NCBI GenBank assembly: GCA_947259235.1
Contig: CAMYLL010000120.1
Location: forward strand, 1 to 7,520
Length of the DNA: 7,520 bases
Direction: 5' to 3'
From: an uncultured Pseudodesulfovibrio sp.
GTDB taxonomy: Bacteria > Desulfobacterota > Desulfovibrionia > Desulfovibrionales > Desulfovibrionaceae
Shown one piece after another: positions 4,708 through 7,520 of this stretch (position 1 is its first letter; each line of letters opens with the position of its first letter). A program made the translations under genes and the position numbers. The notes under the pieces are model-generated. The model had not been told where the DNA came from, searched no databases, and worked only from the letters and a program-made list of their open reading frames with translations.

Positions 4708-6594
4708 GGCAAGAAAACCACCCACAAATTCAAGGCCGAGGTCAGCCAGCTCCTCGACATCCTGGTCCACTCGCTCTACACGAACAAGGAAATATTCCTT
4801 CGCGAGCTGGTATCCAACGCGTCCGACGCCCTGGAGAAGGTTCGCTTCAAGACCACGGCAGAGGGGGGCGAGGACGAGGTTCCCCTGGAGATCCGCATCG
4901 AGGCGGACAAGGACGCCGGGACCGTCACCATCACCGACACCGGCGTGGGCATGACCCGCGACGAGCTGATGCGCAACATCGGCACCATCGCCCATTCCGG
5001 CACGGCCGAGCTGGCCCGCATGGCCGAAGAGGGCAAGGAATCCCTCGACTCGCTCATCGGCCGCTTCGGCGTGGGGTTCTATTCCGTCTACATGGTGGCC
5101 GACGAGGTGGAGGTGACCACCCGCTCCATCGACCCGGCGGCAGCGCCCGTCGCCTGGACCTCCGACGGCCGCAACGACTACAAGCTCCAGGAGCTTGATG
5201 ACGACCTGCCGCGCGGCACGCGCATCGTGGTGCGGCTCAAGAAGGACCTGGCAGACCAGTTCACCAACACCGCCCACCTCAAGTCCATCATCAACAAACA
5301 CTCGAACTTCATCAACTTTCCCATCCACGTGGGCGAGGAACGGGTCAACACCGTCACCGCCCTGTGGCGCGAGCCCAAGTTTCAGGTGACCGCCGAGCAG
5401 TACGCGGAGTTCTACAAGTTCCTGACCTTTGACTCCGAAGACCCCTTTGACACCCTGCACACCTCGGTGGACGCGCCCGTGCAGTTCAACGCGCTGATGT
5501 TCACGCCCGCCACCGGCGGCGATCCCTTCGGCATGAACCGCGAGAACCGGGGGCTCGACCTCTACGTCCGCCGCGTGCTCATCGAGAAGCAGAACAAGGA
5601 CCTGCTGCCCGAATACCTCGGGTTCATCAAGGGCGTCGTGGATACCGAGGACCTGCCCCTGAACATCTCCCGCGAGACCTTGCAGGACAACATCCTCATC
5701 AGGAAGATCAGCTCCACCCTGGTCAAGCAGGTGCTCGACAACCTGGAGAAGATCGCCAAGGACGACGCCGACCGCTACGAGACGTTCTGGAACGCCCACG
5801 GCACGCTCTTCAAGGCCGGGTACATGGACTTCCTCAACAAGGACAAGTTCGGCCGCCTCGTGCGCTTCAACTCCTCGGCCAGCGAGGACGCCAAGGGGCT
5901 GACCTCCTTTGCCGACTATCTCTCCCGCGCCAAGGAAGGCCAGAAGGAAATCTACTACGCCTACGGTCCCAGCCGCGAGGCCCTGGGCCTCTCGCCCCAT
6001 CTTGAGGTGTTCCGCAAGAAGGGCGTCGAGGTGCTCTACCTCTACGAGCCCATCGACGAGTTCGTCATGGACGCCCTGCGCGACTTCGACGGCCACGCCC
6101 TGGTCTCTGCCGAGCACGCGGACATGGCCGCCCTCGACGCCTTCGAGACCATCGAGCAGGACGCCCCGTCCGAGGCCTTGACGGAAGAACAGAAGTCCAC
6201 CCTGGACAAGCTCCTGGCCCGGATCAAGGACGTGCTGGGCGACGGCGTCACCGAGGTCAAGGTCTCCAGGCGGCTGTCCGGCTCCCCGGTCTGCCTGGCC
6301 AATCCGGACGGCAACGTCACCAGCTCCATGGACAAGATCATGCGCGTCATCAGCAAGGACACCTCCATCCCCAAGAAGGTGCTGGAAGTAAACCCGGACC
6401 ACCCGCTGCTGCGCAACATGCTGACCATCTTCGAGAAGAGCGAGGACGATCCGTTCATCGACCAGGCCGCCAACCAGCTCTTCGAATCCGCCCTGCTCCT
6501 GGAAGGCTACCTGACCGACCCCCACGCCCTGGTGGGCCGGGTGCAGGACCTGCTGACCAAGTCCAGCGGCTGGTACGTGGAAACAAAAAAATAA
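4705..6594 (+). CDS. htpG: Molecular chaperone HtpG (bacterial Hsp90)
   Basis: This is a 629-residue full-length Hsp90-family ATPase, close to the 624 residues of E. coli HtpG. The N-terminal Bergerat-fold nucleotide-binding domain shows E34 and N38 in REIFLRELVSNASDAL-type sequence, D78 in DTGVGM (78-83) and the lid/ATP glycine motif GRFGVGFYS (119-127). A GTRIVV strand follows. The middle domain includes LPLNISRETLQ, with R323 as the likely ATP-sensing arginine. The C-terminal dimerisation domain contains SRRLSGSPVCLA and ends in YVETKK, without the eukaryotic MEEVD tail, as expected for bacteria. HtpG acts as a cytoplasmic dimer that remodels client proteins with DnaK under stress. A good Shine-Dalgarno precedes the ATG. 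No CIRCE element and no convincing sigma32 promoter were found upstream. Expression may depend on read-through from the MerR-like gene or on an unrecognised promoter. The gene appears intact. Confidence 0.98.
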   Translation: MGKKTTHKFKAEVSQLLDILVHSLYTNKEIFLRELVSNASDALEKVRFKTTAEGGEDEVPLEIRIEADKDAGTVTITDTGVGMTRDELMRNIGTIAHSGTAELARMAEEGKESLDSLIGRFGVGFYSVYMVADEVEVTTRSIDPAAAPVAWTSDGRNDYKLQELDDDLPRGTRIVVRLKKDLADQFTNTAHLKSIINKHSNFINFPIHVGEERVNTVTALWREPKFQVTAEQYAEFYKFLTFDSEDPFDTLHTSVDAPVQFNALMFTPATGGDPFGMNRENRGLDLYVRRVLIEKQNKDLLPEYLGFIKGVVDTEDLPLNISRETLQDNILIRKISSTLVKQVLDNLEKIAKDDADRYETFWNAHGTLFKAGYMDFLNKDKFGRLVRFNSSASEDAKGLTSFADYLSRAKEGQKEIYYAYGPSREALGLSPHLEVFRKKGVEVLYLYEPIDEFVMDALRDFDGHALVSAEHADMAALDAFETIEQDAPSEALTEEQKSTLDKLLARIKDVLGDGVTEVKVSRRLSGSPVCLANPDGNVTSSMDKIMRVISKDTSIPKKVLEVNPDHPLLRNMLTIFEKSEDDPFIDQAANQLFESALLLEGYLTDPHALVGRVQDLLTKSSGWYVETKK

Positions 6595-6657
6595 CGCTCC
6601 CTGCGGCGAAACCGTCAGCGGATACCGCCGTTGGCCGTTTCCCGCCACGCCAGCAAG

Positions 6658-6698
6658 AGAAAAAGGCCCTGCCCGTCACCAATGACGGGCAGGGCCTT
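6658..6698. terminator. Bidirectional intrinsic terminator between htpG and the sugar isomerase
   Basis: A perfect 16-bp stem (arms 6663-6678 and 6683-6698) encloses a 4-base loop. On the minus strand it is followed by TTTTTCTCTT, an excellent U-tract, 25 nt after the isomerase stop. On the plus strand the tract is weaker (TTCCTGCTTTTC), 68 nt after the htpG stop. It probably ends both convergent transcripts. Confidence 0.9.
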
Positions 6699-6722
6699 CC
6701 TGCTTTTCTGATCGGCCCCGGC

Positions 6723-7394
6723 TCAGACGTAGTCGGGATAGTCTGTGCACAGCAGGTGCAGGGGCGGCTCGTCCTCCTCGATCTCGGGGAAGCGCGCCTG
6801 GGGTTCGTGGAAGCGGTTGTCCGCCGTGTCGTCGTTGACGGACGACACCTCGCCCACCAGAACCTTGCCCGTGCCCTGTTCGCCGTAGAAGCGATGGTAC
6901 ATGCCCTGTTCGAGGAAGATGGACTCGCCCGGGGTGAGGACCACGGTTCCGCCGGGCAGGACCTGTCGGGGGATGCCGTCCACGGTGACGGTGAGCGGCT
7001 CGCGGCTGAGCTCCTCGCCCGTGGTGGAGCCGTACAGCTCCACCACGAGGTTGCCGCCGCCCCGGTTGATGATGTCCTCGGTCTTGGCCCAGTGGAAGTG
7101 CATGGGGCAGACCTGCCCCTCGCGCACGATCATGATCTTTTCCGCATACTGCTTGGGGTGGCCTGCGGCGAGGTTGCCGTTGCGGATGGTGAAGAGGATG
7201 AGGCCGCGCGCCTCGAAGTCGCCCGCGCCGTAGTCGGTCAGGTCCCAGCCCAGCTGGTTGCGGACGATTTCAAGCTCACCCTTGCCCTTCCACTGCTCCG
7301 GGGTCCAGAAGGCCCATGGGGGCAGGCGGAACAGGAAGGCGTCGAAGAAATCCTTGGCGTCGCGGATTAGGGTGTTGATCTGGCTGCGTTTCAT
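6723..7394 (-). CDS. D-lyxose isomerase, cupin family (D-lyxose/D-mannose isomerase)
   Basis: This 223-residue cytoplasmic cupin matches the D-lyxose ketol-isomerase family (Lyx_isomer). It is closest in recall to the ~227-residue E. coli O157 enzyme, which interconverts D-lyxose/D-xylulose and D-mannose/D-fructose. Visible family signatures are the MKRSQIN start, LPPWAFWTPEQW (24-35) and LGWDLTDYGAGDF (48-60). The metal-binding PMHFHWAKTEDIINRGGGN (97-115) supplies H99, H101 and E106, and H167 comes in QGMYHRF. VSSVNDDTADNRF lies near the end. The complete His-His-Glu-His set argues for an active Mn-dependent enzyme. The ATG is fixed by the family N-terminus, although no Shine-Dalgarno sequence precedes it. 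No sugar transporter or kinase is adjacent. The physiological substrate is therefore open; mannose/fructose exchange for polysaccharide or osmolyte synthesis is one option. Confidence 0.9.
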   Translation of the reverse strand: MKRSQINTLIRDAKDFFDAFLFRLPPWAFWTPEQWKGKGELEIVRNQLGWDLTDYGAGDFEARGLILFTIRNGNLAAGHPKQYAEKIMIVREGQVCPMHFHWAKTEDIINRGGGNLVVELYGSTTGEELSREPLTVTVDGIPRQVLPGGTVVLTPGESIFLEQGMYHRFYGEQGTGKVLVGEVSSVNDDTADNRFHEPQARFPEIEEDEPPLHLLCTDYPDYV

Positions 7395-7444
7395 TGGTTG
7401 GTTTGCCCGTCGGGCGTATTTTTTGGCGCATTTTCAGAATTCTG

Positions 7445-7472
7445 TTGCCATTCGAAAAATTCAGCCTAATAT
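7445..7472 (+). promoter_or_regulatory. Promoter of the plus-strand gene starting at 7507
   Basis: TTGCCA (7445-7450, 5 of 6 consensus) is separated by 16 bp from TAATAT (7467-7472, 4 of 6). Transcription would start near 7479, giving a leader of about 28 nt. A perfect 10-bp palindrome CAGAATTCTG (7435-7444) directly abuts the -35 and could be an operator shared with the divergent isomerase gene. Confidence 0.5.
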
Positions 7473-7506
7473 AGAAGGTTCCCACTTGTAGCTGGAGGGT
7501 GGAGCC

Positions 7507-7520
7507 ATGCGGGAAAACAA
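7507..7520 (+). CDS. Start of an unidentified gene, cut by window edge
   Basis: Only the first codons (M-R-E-N) are in the window, so no product can be named. The call rests on context: a strong Shine-Dalgarno GGAGGG (7494-7499) 7 nt before the ATG, and a plausible promoter just upstream. The gene would be divergent from the sugar isomerase, sharing a 112-base intergenic region. Confidence 0.5.

Noticed and set aside
4576..6648. 690-codon open frame on the minus strand covering all of htpG
   Set aside because: It is antisense to a textbook HtpG and its translation is Gly/Val/His/Asp-rich with no recognisable domain. GC-rich codon bias keeps this frame free of stops.
7405..7424. GCCC-GTC-GGGC hairpin followed by T-run as a plus-strand terminator
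   Set aside because: No plus-strand gene ends here; it lies in the leader of the minus-strand isomerase. The 4-bp stem is also too short.
1..7520. CRISPR array, tRNA, rRNA or insertion-sequence ends
   Set aside because: No regular spaced repeats, cloverleaf-like sequence, rRNA signatures, transposase frame or terminal inverted repeats were seen by eye.

Overview
The window looks like ordinary chromosomal DNA from a GC-rich Gram-negative bacterium. It carries two predicted lipoproteins, and AT-rich intergenic gaps stand out against GC-rich genes. A sulfate-reducing Desulfovibrionaceae-type organism (Desulfovibrio/Pseudodesulfovibrio) is my best guess. It rests on overall protein flavour, the extracytoplasmic rhodanese and the coiled-coil MerR-like gene next to htpG. 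No rRNA or marker search supports it, so it is inference. No mobile element, CRISPR array, tRNA or rRNA was seen.

Left part (1-1702, minus strand): an Lrp/AsnC-family regulator is followed 43 nt downstream by alanine dehydrogenase (ald, cut by the window edge about a dozen residues before its end). One strong sigma70-like promoter precedes the regulator. A perfect 9-bp-arm palindrome covers its -10 and spacer, and a second dyad lies just after the expected transcription start. This reads as an autoregulated alanine-catabolism unit. Next (1905-2413, minus) is a small glycine-zipper lipoprotein with its own terminator.

Middle (2647-3784, minus): a two-gene operon encodes a four-helix MauE/DoxX-like membrane protein with a DCGCFG motif and a rhodanese-domain lipoprotein. 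The two are joined by an ATGA start/stop overlap and followed by a strong intrinsic terminator. Both products face or sit in the cell envelope, so periplasmic sulfur or thiol chemistry is the likely theme.

Right-centre (3731-6698, plus): an intergenic gap carries a degenerate ~50-bp direct repeat. It separates the minus operon from a MerR-like DNA-binding protein with a C-terminal coiled coil (RacA-like architecture). That gene is followed by htpG (bacterial Hsp90), whose leader can fold so that the Shine-Dalgarno lies in a loop and the AUG is paired. A perfect 16-bp-arm terminator lies between htpG and the convergent minus-strand gene.

Right end (6723-7520): a D-lyxose/D-mannose-type cupin sugar isomerase lies on the minus strand. 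Divergent from it, the first codons of a plus-strand gene begin at 7507 behind a good promoter and ribosome-binding site. Nothing here is clearly a new system. The observations most worth following are the lrp-ald operator array, the MauE-rhodanese pair, the 3731/3863 repeat module and the htpG leader.
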